A DNA stretch of 64,000 bases from an uncultured Granulosicoccus sp. (GCA_947495035.1 CANLXI010000005.1:1-64000), one strand, 5' to 3'. Numbered from the stretch's first letter, positions 27,512-36,337 are shown. The notes: generated by a model from the letters alone, not told the origin. A program made the numbers and translations.

Positions 27512-27659
27512 GATCAGGCAATAACTGCACGTTTGCACTCGACAGCCGCCCCTGGCGTTCGAACATGCCTCTCCTGCAAAATCATCAGGCGGAGCCGAAG
27601 CAGAACCTGTACACCATTGCGAATGCAGTGGTGTTGATGTCCATGAGGATTGAAGAAGA

Positions 27660-28061
27660 ATGAAATACGCCGGATCGTGTTTGTGTGGTGATGTGAGCTT
27701 TGAAATGGAAGGAGAATTCCGAAATTTCCTGCTCTGTCATTGTCGGCACTGTCGAAAGGATACCGGTTCCGCGCATGCGGCCAATATTTTTGCAGCCGGA
27801 GCAACACTGACCTGGTTATCGGGTGAGGACAGGGTCAACAGCTACCAGATACCGGACACTCGACATGTGAGGAATTTCTGTTCCCGGTGCGGGTCCGCGC
27901 TACCGAATATTCAGGCTGACGGCGCGTTGGTCGTGGTGCCCGCCGGCAGCCTCGATAGTGATGTCCCGATAGAACCGCAAGGGCATATCTTCATGTCCAG
28001 TAGAGCGAACTGGGATAATCAACTGGAGACGATTCGCCAGTTTGAAAAGTATCCTGAGTAG
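27660..28061 (+). CDS. GFA-family protein (glutathione-dependent formaldehyde-activating-like)
   Basis: A 133-residue zinc-binding protein of the GFA/CENP-V fold. The Cys pattern CLCG (near residue 8), CHCRHC (near 27) and FCSRCGS (near 81) provides the two zinc sites. Family members include glutathione S-(hydroxymethyl) synthase-like proteins, but most are of unknown role. GAAGAAG precedes the ATG at 27660. It may be part of the surrounding set of detoxification genes. Confidence 0.92.
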   Translation: MKYAGSCLCGDVSFEMEGEFRNFLLCHCRHCRKDTGSAHAANIFAAGATLTWLSGEDRVNSYQIPDTRHVRNFCSRCGSALPNIQADGALVVVPAGSLDSDVPIEPQGHIFMSSRANWDNQLETIRQFEKYPE

Positions 28062-28117
28062 ACGGAAGCGCGGCTCTCGGAAGAAGTCGTGGGAATGAAA
28101 TCCAGGAGGAGAAGCGG

Positions 28118-28720
28118 TTGTCAATCAATTATGTCCTCATCGATTACGAGAATGTTCAGCCATCGAATCTGGAACTTCTTGCTGATCGAACTTTCAGGGT
28201 ACTGGTTTTCTGTGGATTGAATCAGCACAAGATTTCCTTCGAGCTTGCCGCCGGCATGCAGAAGCTGGGAGACAGAGCTGAATACATCAGGACCTCAGGT
28301 AACGGGAAGAATGCACTGGATTTTCATATCGCCTTTCATCTGGGGCGCTTGTCACTGCAGGATCCCGGTGCATGTCTGCATATTGTCTCGAGAGACAAGG
28401 GGTTCGAGCCTCTGGTGGCTCACATGAAGTCCTATGGGGTTAGCCTTTCCCGTGTCGACGATGTGGCGGATATTCCCGTGTTGCGCAAGACGGGCACGCC
28501 GACTGACGATGACAGGATTGCCGCTATCCTGGAGAACCTGGTTGGCAGAGGACAGTCGCGTCCGCGAAAAGTGGACACTCTCAAGAACACCATCAACACG
28601 CTGTTCGGAAAGAAGCTCGGTGACCAGGAACTCCTGGCCATCGTGGAAACATTGAAGGCACGGAAAGTCATCGTCATCAATGGCGATAAAGTTGCCTACA
28701 AGCTGCCATCACGGATCTGA
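28118..28720 (+). CDS. NYN/PIN-like domain protein
   Basis: A 200-residue protein with a PIN-like NYN nuclease domain: INYVLIDYENVQP at the start, KNALDFHIAFHLG in the middle and IVSRDKGFEPLV later provide the acidic metal-binding residues. The C-terminal third (PRKVDTLKNTINTLFGKKL...VIVINGDKVAYKLP) looks like a small winged-helix or OST-like module. The start is TTG at 28118, strongly supported by AGGAGGAGA 7-8 bp upstream. Expected to be an RNase or RNA-binding protein; target unknown. Confidence 0.88.
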   Translation: MSINYVLIDYENVQPSNLELLADRTFRVLVFCGLNQHKISFELAAGMQKLGDRAEYIRTSGNGKNALDFHIAFHLGRLSLQDPGACLHIVSRDKGFEPLVAHMKSYGVSLSRVDDVADIPVLRKTGTPTDDDRIAAILENLVGRGQSRPRKVDTLKNTINTLFGKKLGDQELLAIVETLKARKVIVINGDKVAYKLPSRI

Positions 28721-28804
28721 GACACAGAACGAGGCTGAGCAAACGGTATTGCTCGAGCCAGTGGAATCACAGAATGCGGTGCATCTTCTGCATCTGCAGA
28801 ACCC

Positions 28805-29500
28805 CTACGGTTGCACCTCAACTCGTCTTACCTGATCCATTGCCTCAAGCTCGCTGATCAACCTGCTCAGTTCGGCGACACCAACCGGCTCTTTGAGAAC
28901 GACTGAAAAAATACCGTCGTTCATTACTTCAATATCAATTGCATGTCCGGACTTTTCCGCTTCCTGCTGAATGATGAGTTGGGCTTGCTGCTGATTCATG
29001 GACGTCGTCATCTCGACTGACAAGCGCATGGTCGTGTCATTCAGCCCGGGAGAGCTGAGAACCGAATAGTCATCGTTTGATGAGTTGAAATACAACTGAA
29101 ACCCCAGTACGGCCACCAGAAAACCCGCCACTGCCGTGGCGCCCCATTGTGTTGCGGGCAGTCGCATTGAAAAGCCAAGATATTTCTCGAGCCTTTGCAG
29201 CAACGAAGAGGCAGCAATGGCCGTGGTACCGGAGGGCTGGCTCTTTTCATCAATCCGGCTCATCACGCTGGCCAGGTTCCTGTCGAGGTCGGCATGTCGT
29301 GTGTAATTCTCCCGGGCATCATTCTGCAAGGTGTCGCGCATGGTTTCCAGAAAGCGGATTTCACGCTGACATTCATCACAGGTTTCGATGTGGCTCAACA
29401 CCTCATTTCGCTTGTTGGCATCCAGCGTCCGGTTTACAAACCACGGGAGCAAGGAAACAAATTCTTCATGGTTCGGGTGCTTGCTAGTCTGATTTGACAT
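28805..29500 (-). CDS. Anti-sigma factor with zinc-finger (zf-HC2-like) domain
   Basis: A 231-residue membrane protein. The N-terminal part holds a putative zinc motif (SHIETCDECQREI, H-x3-C-x2-C) characteristic of ECF anti-sigma factors, and a single membrane span lies near residues 118-138 (WGATAVAGFLVAVLGFQLYF). The roughly 90 residues after the span would be periplasmic and end in a ferredoxin-like ISELEAMDQVRRVEVQP. The start at 29500 lies 5 bp after the sigma factor stop; the in-frame start at 29578 is inside the sigma gene. It should hold the adjacent sigma factor inactive until an envelope signal arrives. Confidence 0.88.
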   Translation of the reverse strand: MSNQTSKHPNHEEFVSLLPWFVNRTLDANKRNEVLSHIETCDECQREIRFLETMRDTLQNDARENYTRHADLDRNLASVMSRIDEKSQPSGTTAIAASSLLQRLEKYLGFSMRLPATQWGATAVAGFLVAVLGFQLYFNSSNDDYSVLSSPGLNDTTMRLSVEMTTSMNQQQAQLIIQQEAEKSGHAIDIEVMNDGIFSVVLKEPVGVAELSRLISELEAMDQVRRVEVQP

Positions 29501-29505
29501 GTCGA

Positions 29506-30099
29506 CTAATCCTGAAGGGCGGTTCGCAATTGACGACGCGCGTGAAACGTTCTGGTCTTGACCGTATTTTCCGGACACCCGACGATACTGGAAATTTCCG
29601 ATACCGAATAGCCGAGTGCGATCAACTCGATGACAGCTCGGTGATTGCTACTGAGAGTCGACAACGCTTGCTGCAACTGACCGACTTCCAGAGCGTTGTT
29701 CGTGTATGTCTCCGGGTCTCCATGTGGCGATTCTTCCACCAGTTCTTCCATCTGATAGTCAGGCTCTCGATTGCCTGTATGCCTTGCGTTCTTGTTGTAG
29801 AGTTTCAACGACCGTCTGTAGGCGATACCCAGTATCCATGACGATACTGCTGACTGCTCTCGAAATGTCGAGGCACTGCTCCACACGGCATACAGTGTAT
29901 CGCATGACACTTCGTCGGCCGACTGATGATCCTGCAGCATTCTGATCGAGAATCTGTAGATTCGACCATGATACAAGTGGAACAGTCGCTCAAAGGCCTT
30001 GCGGTCTCCATTTGCCACGGCACGAACCAATTCGACTTCGCTGTCAATGGGCTGGTCCAGTGCCATGCCATTCTCACTGCCTGAGATTACTGCAAGCAT
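29506..30099 (-). CDS. ECF RNA polymerase sigma factor
   Basis: A 197-residue extracytoplasmic-function sigma factor. Region 2 is at about residues 35-95 (DRKAFERLFHLYHGRIYRFSIRMLQDHQSADEVSCDTLYAVW) and region 4 at 140-190 (LIALGYSVSEISSIVGCPENTVKTRTFHARRQL). The ATG at codon 12 (30066) is an alternative start. It is co-transcribed with its anti-sigma factor and divergent from the RTX-repeat genes, which are likely targets. Confidence 0.92.
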   Translation of the reverse strand: MLAVISGSENGMALDQPIDSEVELVRAVANGDRKAFERLFHLYHGRIYRFSIRMLQDHQSADEVSCDTLYAVWSSASTFREQSAVSSWILGIAYRRSLKLYNKNARHTGNREPDYQMEELVEESPHGDPETYTNNALEVGQLQQALSTLSSNHRAVIELIALGYSVSEISSIVGCPENTVKTRTFHARRQLRTALQD

Positions 30100-30467
30100 A
30101 TCATCTGCTCGATTCCTTCTTCTGAAACAGTAGGTACCTGTTGCAGAGGAATCGGTTCATTGCAGATTCAACGATTGCCGCTGTCGAAACCGGAAGGCGC
30201 GCTCGGCCCCGCCTCTCATCATGCTCTGGGCCTATCGTGAAGACGTGTTGTTTGCGCGAATGAAAAATGTTCATCGCGAATGAACCACATTGAGCCGGGC
30301 GGGTACCTACGGTCGAATCAGATGATTTCATCCGGTTTTCATCGATCGGATTGCTGATCTTCTGTTTGTCGAACTGTGCTGACAACGCTGCGTGGAATCG
30401 CCTGCCGATGTCGTTCAGCAGCAACACGGTTCATTTCCAACACCCTGCACTCAAGGAGATAAACACC
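30100..30467. promoter_or_regulatory. Divergent promoter region of the sigma factor and RTX genes
   Basis: A 368-bp gap between divergent units. It holds the 10-bp direct repeat CGCGAATGAA at 30255-30264 and 30275-30284, exactly 20 bp apart (two helical turns), with TTCAT between them; this is a candidate regulator or sigma-dependent element. AAGGAG at 30453-30458 is the ribosome-binding site of the first RTX gene. I cannot assign a -35/-10 pair with confidence. Confidence 0.45.
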
Positions 30468-31352
30468 ATGTCACCCAACAAGGACACCACCCTTCGTCAA
30501 TTATCGGTACTCAGCGCATTCTGCCTTACAGGAACTCTCTGTTTGTCAGCAGTTGCCGGAGTCGATAACACGATGATCGGGTCGGACCGGAATTCCATCT
30601 CCGGACTTGATGAGAATATCAACAGATTCCTTTCAGCCAATCGGGGTAGCAACGGCGGAGGGGATCAGAGCCAGCAAACCGGCGATGCGCTTGCTGGTAC
30701 GGAAGAGTCCGATCTTCTGATCGGTGCGCTGGGAATCGATGTATTACTGGGCAATGGTGGCGACGATATCCTGATCGGCGGCACTGAAGATTTCAACCCC
30801 TTCAACCGTGACCGAGCGTTTGGTGGGCAAGGCGATGATGTGTTTGTCTGGGCGCCGGGTGATGGCAATGATTTCTTCGCCGGTGGGGAGGGTAGTGATG
30901 TTCTCATCCTGGGATTGATCGGGGAGCAACGAGATGATCATGGCAACGAGGTAGGTGCCCCCTTCTTCAGTGTCAATCCACCGACAGGCGATGGAAGTCA
31001 GGACTTCGATGGTATCTACATCGACCCATCGTCGGGGCTCCCCATCGTGGATGTGTCCGGTGGTCCCGGCTTCTGCGAAGTCGTGGATGGTTATGACAAC
31101 GAGGCCGAACAGGCCGAGCTTGCCGCCCTGGGGATGGATCACCTGGTTCGATTCTCGTTACGTGGACCGGCTGCCGATCTGTCCAATCCTGATACCGGGC
31201 TGCGGATTTCGGTACACCTGACGGATACCGAGTTTCTCGCGTGTGGCGGGCTGCATGCCGGTGAGATTGTCGCTCTGGATCTCACCACTCGCCCTCCCAC
31301 TCCCATCGATGTGTCGGAATTGCCCGAGCAGGCATTCGAACTCATCCGGTAA
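30468..31352 (+). CDS. RTX-repeat secreted protein, paralogue 1
   Basis: A 294-residue exported protein with hemolysin-type calcium-binding repeats at about residues 84-150 (LLGNGGDDILIGG, AFGGQGDDVFVW, FFAGGEGSDVLIL). The ATG at 30468 has AAGGAG 9 bp upstream; the N-terminus (LSVLSAFCLTGTLCLSAVAG) is a signal peptide. The last 140 residues form a domain with two Cys (GFCEVV, EFLACGG) that is shared with the next gene. No catalytic motif is seen. It is about 50% similar to its neighbour by eye, so the pair arose by duplication. Being next to an ECF sigma/anti-sigma pair suggests regulated surface or matrix function. Confidence 0.85.
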   Translation: MSPNKDTTLRQLSVLSAFCLTGTLCLSAVAGVDNTMIGSDRNSISGLDENINRFLSANRGSNGGGDQSQQTGDALAGTEESDLLIGALGIDVLLGNGGDDILIGGTEDFNPFNRDRAFGGQGDDVFVWAPGDGNDFFAGGEGSDVLILGLIGEQRDDHGNEVGAPFFSVNPPTGDGSQDFDGIYIDPSSGLPIVDVSGGPGFCEVVDGYDNEAEQAELAALGMDHLVRFSLRGPAADLSNPDTGLRISVHLTDTEFLACGGLHAGEIVALDLTTRPPTPIDVSELPEQAFELIR

Positions 31353-31386
31353 GCGATCAGACAACCCCTATTGGAGTAGCAATATC

Positions 31387-32367
31387 ATGAAAACCAGAAA
31401 ATCCGCAGTATCACGAACCTCGTTCATCAGCCGGTTCTGCATTTGCTCAGTGATGACCCTGTTGCTGGCAGGCTGCAGCGATTCGGGTGACGAGCATGCC
31501 GACAACGATGCACCGACACAGGAACCGCCGGGACAGGATGTGGAACGTGTGGTTCTGCAAGGTACTGACCTCAACAATATCGGCAGCCCATTATTGTCAC
31601 TCAATCCCGATGGCCCCGGCGGATCGCCCAACCAGAGTCTGCGAAGCGGTGACATCCTCCAGGCAGATTCGACGGATAGTGTGCTGATAGGTGCACTCGG
31701 GGTCGATGTCCTGTTGGGTGGCGATGGTGATGATGTGCTGATCGGCGGCACTGAGGACTTCAATTCCAGTGTCGATGGAGACAACCTGGGTTCGGATAAT
31801 CGTGATCGTGCATTCGGTGGTCAGGGTGACGACATGTTCATCTGGGCACCGGGAGATGGTAGTGATTTCTTTGATGGAGGCCCCGGCGTCGATGTCGTAG
31901 CCTTCGGGCTTCTGGGCGAGGAACGAGACAGTGACGCCGGTACAGCCGGAGCCCCCTTCTTCAACGTGAATCCACCAGGCTCCGTGGGAAGTTCGAACTT
32001 TGACGGAATCTTTCTGGATTCGAACACCCGGCTGCCAGTACTGAGTGTTTCCACATCGCCAGGATTTTGCACGGTACTCGACAGATCGACCAATCCATCG
32101 GAACTGGAAGCCCTGTCTCTGGACCACCTGGTTCGATTCAGCCTGCGTGGTATTGCCAACGATTTTGATGCCGGTGCACGTACCGATGACGATGGTCTGC
32201 GCGTATCACTGAGTCTTCGCAACGTCGAGTATGTCGTGTGTACGAAACGCGAGGTTGTTGATGGTGGTGGTGTTGAAAACGTGGATGTTCTGGATATCAC
32301 CACGTACCCGCCAACCCAGGTATCGCTGTCTGATCTGCCCGGATTCATACAACAACAGATTCAGTGA
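31387..32367 (+). CDS. RTX-repeat lipoprotein, paralogue 2
   Basis: A 326-residue paralogue of the preceding protein. Here the signal is a lipoprotein type (MTLLLAGC, Cys30), so this copy is membrane-anchored whereas its neighbour is probably free. The repeat block LIGALGVDVLLGGDGDDVLIGGTEDFN, AFGGQGDDMFIWAPGDGSDFFDGG lies at about residues 94-165, and the common C-terminal domain with SPGFCTVLD and VEYVVCTK follows. 34 bp separate the two genes. Function unknown; calcium binding is expected from the repeats. Confidence 0.85.
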   Translation: MKTRKSAVSRTSFISRFCICSVMTLLLAGCSDSGDEHADNDAPTQEPPGQDVERVVLQGTDLNNIGSPLLSLNPDGPGGSPNQSLRSGDILQADSTDSVLIGALGVDVLLGGDGDDVLIGGTEDFNSSVDGDNLGSDNRDRAFGGQGDDMFIWAPGDGSDFFDGGPGVDVVAFGLLGEERDSDAGTAGAPFFNVNPPGSVGSSNFDGIFLDSNTRLPVLSVSTSPGFCTVLDRSTNPSELEALSLDHLVRFSLRGIANDFDAGARTDDDGLRVSLSLRNVEYVVCTKREVVDGGGVENVDVLDITTYPPTQVSLSDLPGFIQQQIQ

Positions 32368-32396
32368 GGTCTTTCGGCACTCAAGTACGGCGTTCG

Positions 32397-32428
32397 CGGC
32401 AGGGGCGACATGATGGCTACCCCTGCCG
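32397..32428 (+). terminator. Stem-loop after the RTX gene pair
   Basis: CGGCAGGGG (32397-32405) and CCCCTGCCG (32420-32428) make a perfect 9-bp GC-rich stem with a 14-nt loop, 30 bp beyond the second RTX gene stop. No T-run follows. It could reduce read-through into the subtilase gene or act as an RNA-processing hairpin. Confidence 0.5.
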
Positions 32429-32583
32429 GCGCCCTGCATCGACACGACAGGCCTGACCTGTCAGTTGACACAGACGTTGCAGTGGTTTGAAATGATCATT
32501 CATCGTTTCACGATGGGTCCCTTGGGGGACCTTGCGCCAGATCCAGAACAGCGTATCGACAGACACCGGAGATTCTGATCAAC

Positions 32584-33900
32584 ATGCATAGCCACGTATT
32601 GATGTTGATGATGCTGTTGTGTCTGGCTGTATCGGGTTGCGTGTCCAGCCCGGTGTCACATACACCAGCCAGGGTCGTCACCGATGAGACATTCGGTCAC
32701 TATCATGAGGATCTGGAATCGGATCTGATTCTGATAACCATGACACCGGAACGGTATGCATTGCTGACCGAGATGCAGTCTGTGCCGATGTCAGGTGAAC
32801 TACCTCCCCGGTATGCAGAGTTTCTCGATAGATTGCAATCCGGCTATGGCTTGAAGCGGGTTGCCAACTGGCCCTTGCCTGCCATCGAGATATTCTGTGT
32901 CGTTTTCGAGATCCAGGATCCTCGGACAAGGGATACCGTAGTGGCAGCACTGGAGCTGGAGCCAGAGGTGGAAACGGCGCAAATCGTTCAGACCTTCGAT
33001 GTGCAGGCGCAGGATTACAATGATCCGTATCTGTCGCTTCAACATGGGCTGCAATCGATACAGGCACTCAACTCTCACCAATGGTCACGCGGCAAAGGTG
33101 TCAAGGTTGCCGTTATTGATACCGGAATGGATAATACCCATCCCGACCTTGCCTTCAGTGGCGAGGCGACCCGCAATTTCGTTGACAGCGATGACACGCG
33201 GTTTCGTGCTGACACTCATGGTACAGCGGTCGCCGGGATCATTGCTGCACACGCTGATAACGATACGGGTATGGTCGGTGTCGCTCCTGACGCATCTTTA
33301 CTGGCGGTGAAGGCCTGCTGGCATGTCGAGCAGGGTGAGAGCCAGGCGCGTTGCAATTCGCTCACACTGGCCAAGGCGCTGGATTATTCCATTCAGCAGA
33401 AAGTGGATATCATCAATCTGAGTCTGACTGGGCCTCCGGATCCTGTACTGGAGCGATTGGTTCTGGAAGCCCTGACAAGAGGTATCGTTGTCATAGGGGC
33501 AGTACCTGACCATGAAGAAGAGGCATTTCCCGTGTCGATACGAGGGACCATTGCCGTGGCCATGTCCGGTGAGAGACAACATTCGATAGTCGCTCCCGGG
33601 CGTCGGGTTCTCAGTACGCTTCCAGACAGGCAATATGATTTCTTCGACGGTAGTTCGTTCTCTACGGCGCACATTTCCGGGCTGGCTGCACTGCTGCGCA
33701 GTCTGTCGCCATCGCTATCGCCAAGCGAACTACTGGCGTTGCTCGAACTCACCGCCAACCCGGAAACAGGTGCGGTCAACGCCTGTTGCGCGGTGGATTG
33801 GGCCAGACGTGTCAGTGTTGCAGAAGGCGACGTGTATACAGATAACAATCACCGAAGCCATCGGCGGTGTACTGCCTGTCCATTACAAACCCCGCCTTGA
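32584..33900 (+). CDS. Subtilisin-family (S8) lipoprotein with altered oxyanion site
   Basis: A 438-residue S8 family protein. Lipoprotein signal ends at Cys19 (LAVSGC); residues 30-140 form a propeptide-like domain. The catalytic triad is visible: D179 (VAVIDTGMD), H212 (DTHGTAVAG) and S358 (DGSSFSTAHISG). The position where S8 proteases carry the oxyanion Asn (usually AAGN) reads VVIGAVPDHEEE, so that Asn seems missing, which may lower or change activity. It ends in a Cys-rich tail. The 3' end overlaps the convergent GNAT gene by 89 bp. Adjacent to the ECF/RTX genes, so it may process or respond to those proteins. Confidence 0.85.
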   Translation: MHSHVLMLMMLLCLAVSGCVSSPVSHTPARVVTDETFGHYHEDLESDLILITMTPERYALLTEMQSVPMSGELPPRYAEFLDRLQSGYGLKRVANWPLPAIEIFCVVFEIQDPRTRDTVVAALELEPEVETAQIVQTFDVQAQDYNDPYLSLQHGLQSIQALNSHQWSRGKGVKVAVIDTGMDNTHPDLAFSGEATRNFVDSDDTRFRADTHGTAVAGIIAAHADNDTGMVGVAPDASLLAVKACWHVEQGESQARCNSLTLAKALDYSIQQKVDIINLSLTGPPDPVLERLVLEALTRGIVVIGAVPDHEEEAFPVSIRGTIAVAMSGERQHSIVAPGRRVLSTLPDRQYDFFDGSSFSTAHISGLAALLRSLSPSLSPSELLALLELTANPETGAVNACCAVDWARRVSVAEGDVYTDNNHRSHRRCTACPLQTPP

Positions 33901-34309
33901 GAAAAGCCCGCTGCGCATGGAAGTTGTCCACCGAGGTTGTCAGGGCAATCAAGGGTACCGCTCCGGTTTCCTGCAACATCGCAGCAAGTTGTCGCAGGGC
34001 GGTCGGGCCAGTACCTCGAGCACACTCGCTGGGGCGACCCAGCAGAATGTCCACATCGACCGAGTTATCCGGTATGTGCGTGAAGCCCAGTGAGTCCAGG
34101 GTGTGGCGATCTATCGACTGCCAGCGAATGTATCCTACATCGGTGACATTCCTGCAGATCATCGCCTGTGACCCAGCAGGTGGCGGACACTGTGCCCAAT
34201 TCAATACAGCAGGTTTGTCCCCGAACCAGGGTCTGACATGTGCCTGGCTCAACCACTGGTCCAGTAGTGAAAGGTCAGCTCTTTCGACGTCACGCAGCTC
34301 AACTTCCAT
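33812..34309 (-). CDS. GNAT acetyltransferase (AAC(6')-like)
   Basis: A 165-residue GNAT-fold acetyltransferase with the AAC(6')-type layout: ELRDVERADLSLLDQWLSQAHVRPWFG at the start, DVDILLGRPSECARGTGPTALRQLA for acetyl-CoA binding near residues 95-120, and AQRAFLKAGFVMDRQYTADGFGDCYLY at the end. The ATG at 34309 is preferred over the TTG at 34324. It overlaps the methyltransferase stop by 11 bp, and the S8 protease gene from the other strand by about 89 bp. Aminoglycoside resistance is possible but unproven. Confidence 0.85.
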   Translation of the reverse strand: MEVELRDVERADLSLLDQWLSQAHVRPWFGDKPAVLNWAQCPPPAGSQAMICRNVTDVGYIRWQSIDRHTLDSLGFTHIPDNSVDVDILLGRPSECARGTGPTALRQLAAMLQETGAVPLIALTTSVDNFHAQRAFLKAGFVMDRQYTADGFGDCYLYTRRLLQH

Positions 34310-35105
34310 CGGATTTTCGGGCAATCACGATCAATGCAGGCATGTCGAATCGGATGCTTCCGTCGGGCGCGACGAAGGGCTGTAATTCTTCCTCGCATGC
34401 AGCAAGCAATCGGCTGAACTGTTCATCGTCGAGCAGGCCTCCCAGAGTCCACACGCAGGCTCTTTCCGTCGAGACCATCGCGGCAATCGAAGCAAATCGA
34501 ACCTGGCCATCGTGCCGCTCAATACTGGCATCGGCAATACCGGACTCTTCACAGAGAGACCTCAGTCTGTCGCTGTCGCCCAGGCTGAAGGGCGCTCTGA
34601 AGGTGTTTCCGACCAGGATTCCGAACAATCTGTCCAGCAGTGCAGCGAATGCGTTGTACCCCGCCGAGTTCTCGATGGCATCGCACACGGCAACTGCCAG
34701 GGTGCCACCGGGACGCAGTACCCTCATCATCTCGCGAAGTGCTGCAGGCTTGTCGTCGAAGAACATGAAGCCGAATTGGCTGACTACCGCATCGAAACGG
34801 TTGTCGGGCATCGGTAGGTTCTCTGCCACTCCTTCCAGCCACTCGACTGGCATTGCCTTGCTTCTTGCAACATCAAGCATGTCCGGATTGGCGTCGAGTC
34901 CGACCACATGCCCTGAAGCGCCGGCTGTGTTGACTGCGGCACGTGTCAGTGCGCCCGTGCCGCAGGCAACATCGAGTACGCGATCCCCGTTTCTGATTGC
35001 GGCTGATTCCGCCACGATCGGCCCCCATTGCTCGAACAGAGCAGGCACGAATTGAGTGTCATACACTGAGGCAGGAGACTTTTCTGCGTGTTCCAAGATG
35101 TTCAT
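34299..35105 (-). CDS. Class I SAM-dependent methyltransferase (UbiE-like)
   Basis: A 268-residue methyltransferase. The SAM site VLDVACGTGALTRAA (near residues 40-54), VGLDANPDMLDVAR and AENLPMPDNRFDAVVSQFGFMFF are all present. I choose the ATG at 35105 since the domain begins shortly after it; a longer frame would overlap the divergent AraC gene. Substrate is unknown. It is divergent from the AraC regulator and followed by the GNAT gene with a short overlap. Confidence 0.9.
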   Translation of the reverse strand: MNILEHAEKSPASVYDTQFVPALFEQWGPIVAESAAIRNGDRVLDVACGTGALTRAAVNTAGASGHVVGLDANPDMLDVARSKAMPVEWLEGVAENLPMPDNRFDAVVSQFGFMFFDDKPAALREMMRVLRPGGTLAVAVCDAIENSAGYNAFAALLDRLFGILVGNTFRAPFSLGDSDRLRSLCEESGIADASIERHDGQVRFASIAAMVSTERACVWTLGGLLDDEQFSRLLAACEEELQPFVAPDGSIRFDMPALIVIARKSDGS

Positions 35106-35181
35106 GGCATCCCGCTCCGGACTGGCTGAAAGTAGGAAGTCATCCAGTGGAATGACTGGAATACCAATGGTAGTCTCGAGC

Positions 35182-36282
35182 ATGGCCTCAATCCATGACC
35201 AAACGTCTCGATCCGTTGCTGCATCGTCCGAGTTGTTGTCACCGGGCAACGGTTTCAAAGTTGGCAAGGCGAATGCATTACCGCTTCTTTGCCAGGAAAA
35301 CGGCAAGGACCCCTTGTCCGATGTGTTGCAACGGATCAAGCTGACGGGAGCCGTGTTTCATCTGGTTGACGCGACGTATCCGTGGGGTGTCGAGGTTCCG
35401 CCCGCGCGAAAGTATGCCTCGATCATCCTGCCGAGTGCGCAGCATGTCGTGTCTTACCATATCATTCTGAAGGGTTCGGGCTGGGCCATCGTTCCCGGTA
35501 TGGCAGCCATGCGATTCGAGGCCGGCGACATACTTGTTCTGGCACGTGGAGAACCTTATTCGCTGCTCAGTTCGCCAGAGCAGGAACCCGAATATGATAC
35601 GGAGGCGACGATAGCCTTCTTCCAGGAATGGACCGCTGGCCGTCTGCCTTTCGTCACTTGCGAAGGGGGTGGCGGTGAAGGTGGAGCCGAATATCTGTGT
35701 GGATTTCTCGGTTGTGACAGGCGACCATTCAAGCCTGTAGTCTCTGCCTTGCCGCCGCTGCTACGCGTCAGACAGACCGCCGGAAATGACCTGCTTGAAC
35801 GTCTTCTCGAGCTCACACTCTCGAAAGCGCATCTGCCACGGGCGGGTGACGAGGCCGTTCGCTTGCGCCTCTGTGAGCTGATATTCCTTGAAGTGCTGCG
35901 TCTGTGTATGGAAACCTTGCCGGTGTGGGCGACGGGATGGCTGTCGGGTCTGCGCGATCCTCAGATCGGCAAGATACTATCGTTGCTGCACGAGCGCCCG
36001 GCAGAAGCCTGGAATCTGCAGGAACTGGCAAGCCAGGCTGGCATGTCGCGGTCTGCCTTCAGCGCGCGATTCACTCATCTTGTCGGGTATCCGCCAATGC
36101 AGTATCTGACGACCTGGCGTATGCAGCTTGCCGCAGATTTGCTTGCCGATGGATCATCGAAAGTGGCGGCCGTTGGCCGTGAGGTCGGATTTTCTTCCGA
36201 GTCGGCATTCAGTCGAGCTTTCAAGAAGGCGTTTGGCGTATCGCCGGCCCAGTGGCGATGTCATGCAAACCCACAGGCCTGA
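35182..36282 (+). CDS. AraC-family regulator with cupin-type sensor domain
   Basis: The C-terminal 100 residues hold the two AraC helix-turn-helix units (WNLQELASQAGMSRSAFSARF and VAAVGREVGFSSESAFSRAFKKAFG), preceded by a sensor domain that begins DPLSDVLQRIKLTGAVFHL as in AraC_binding/cupin_6 regulators. The start is uncertain: ATG at 35182, which I use, gives 366 residues; family proteins usually begin only a few residues before DPLSDVL, for which only TTG codons are available nearby. It is divergent from the methyltransferase and may regulate it. Confidence 0.75.
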   Translation: MASIHDQTSRSVAASSELLSPGNGFKVGKANALPLLCQENGKDPLSDVLQRIKLTGAVFHLVDATYPWGVEVPPARKYASIILPSAQHVVSYHIILKGSGWAIVPGMAAMRFEAGDILVLARGEPYSLLSSPEQEPEYDTEATIAFFQEWTAGRLPFVTCEGGGGEGGAEYLCGFLGCDRRPFKPVVSALPPLLRVRQTAGNDLLERLLELTLSKAHLPRAGDEAVRLRLCELIFLEVLRLCMETLPVWATGWLSGLRDPQIGKILSLLHERPAEAWNLQELASQAGMSRSAFSARFTHLVGYPPMQYLTTWRMQLAADLLADGSSKVAAVGREVGFSSESAFSRAFKKAFGVSPAQWRCHANPQA

Positions 36283-36337
36283 TCGCGATAGCAAGACAGT
36301 GGGCTATACGGTATTGCCGCAATGAAGAGGACGGACC

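Noticed and set aside
27900..28124. Minus-strand open frame overlapping the GFA gene
   Set aside because: Shadow of the well-supported GFA-family gene.
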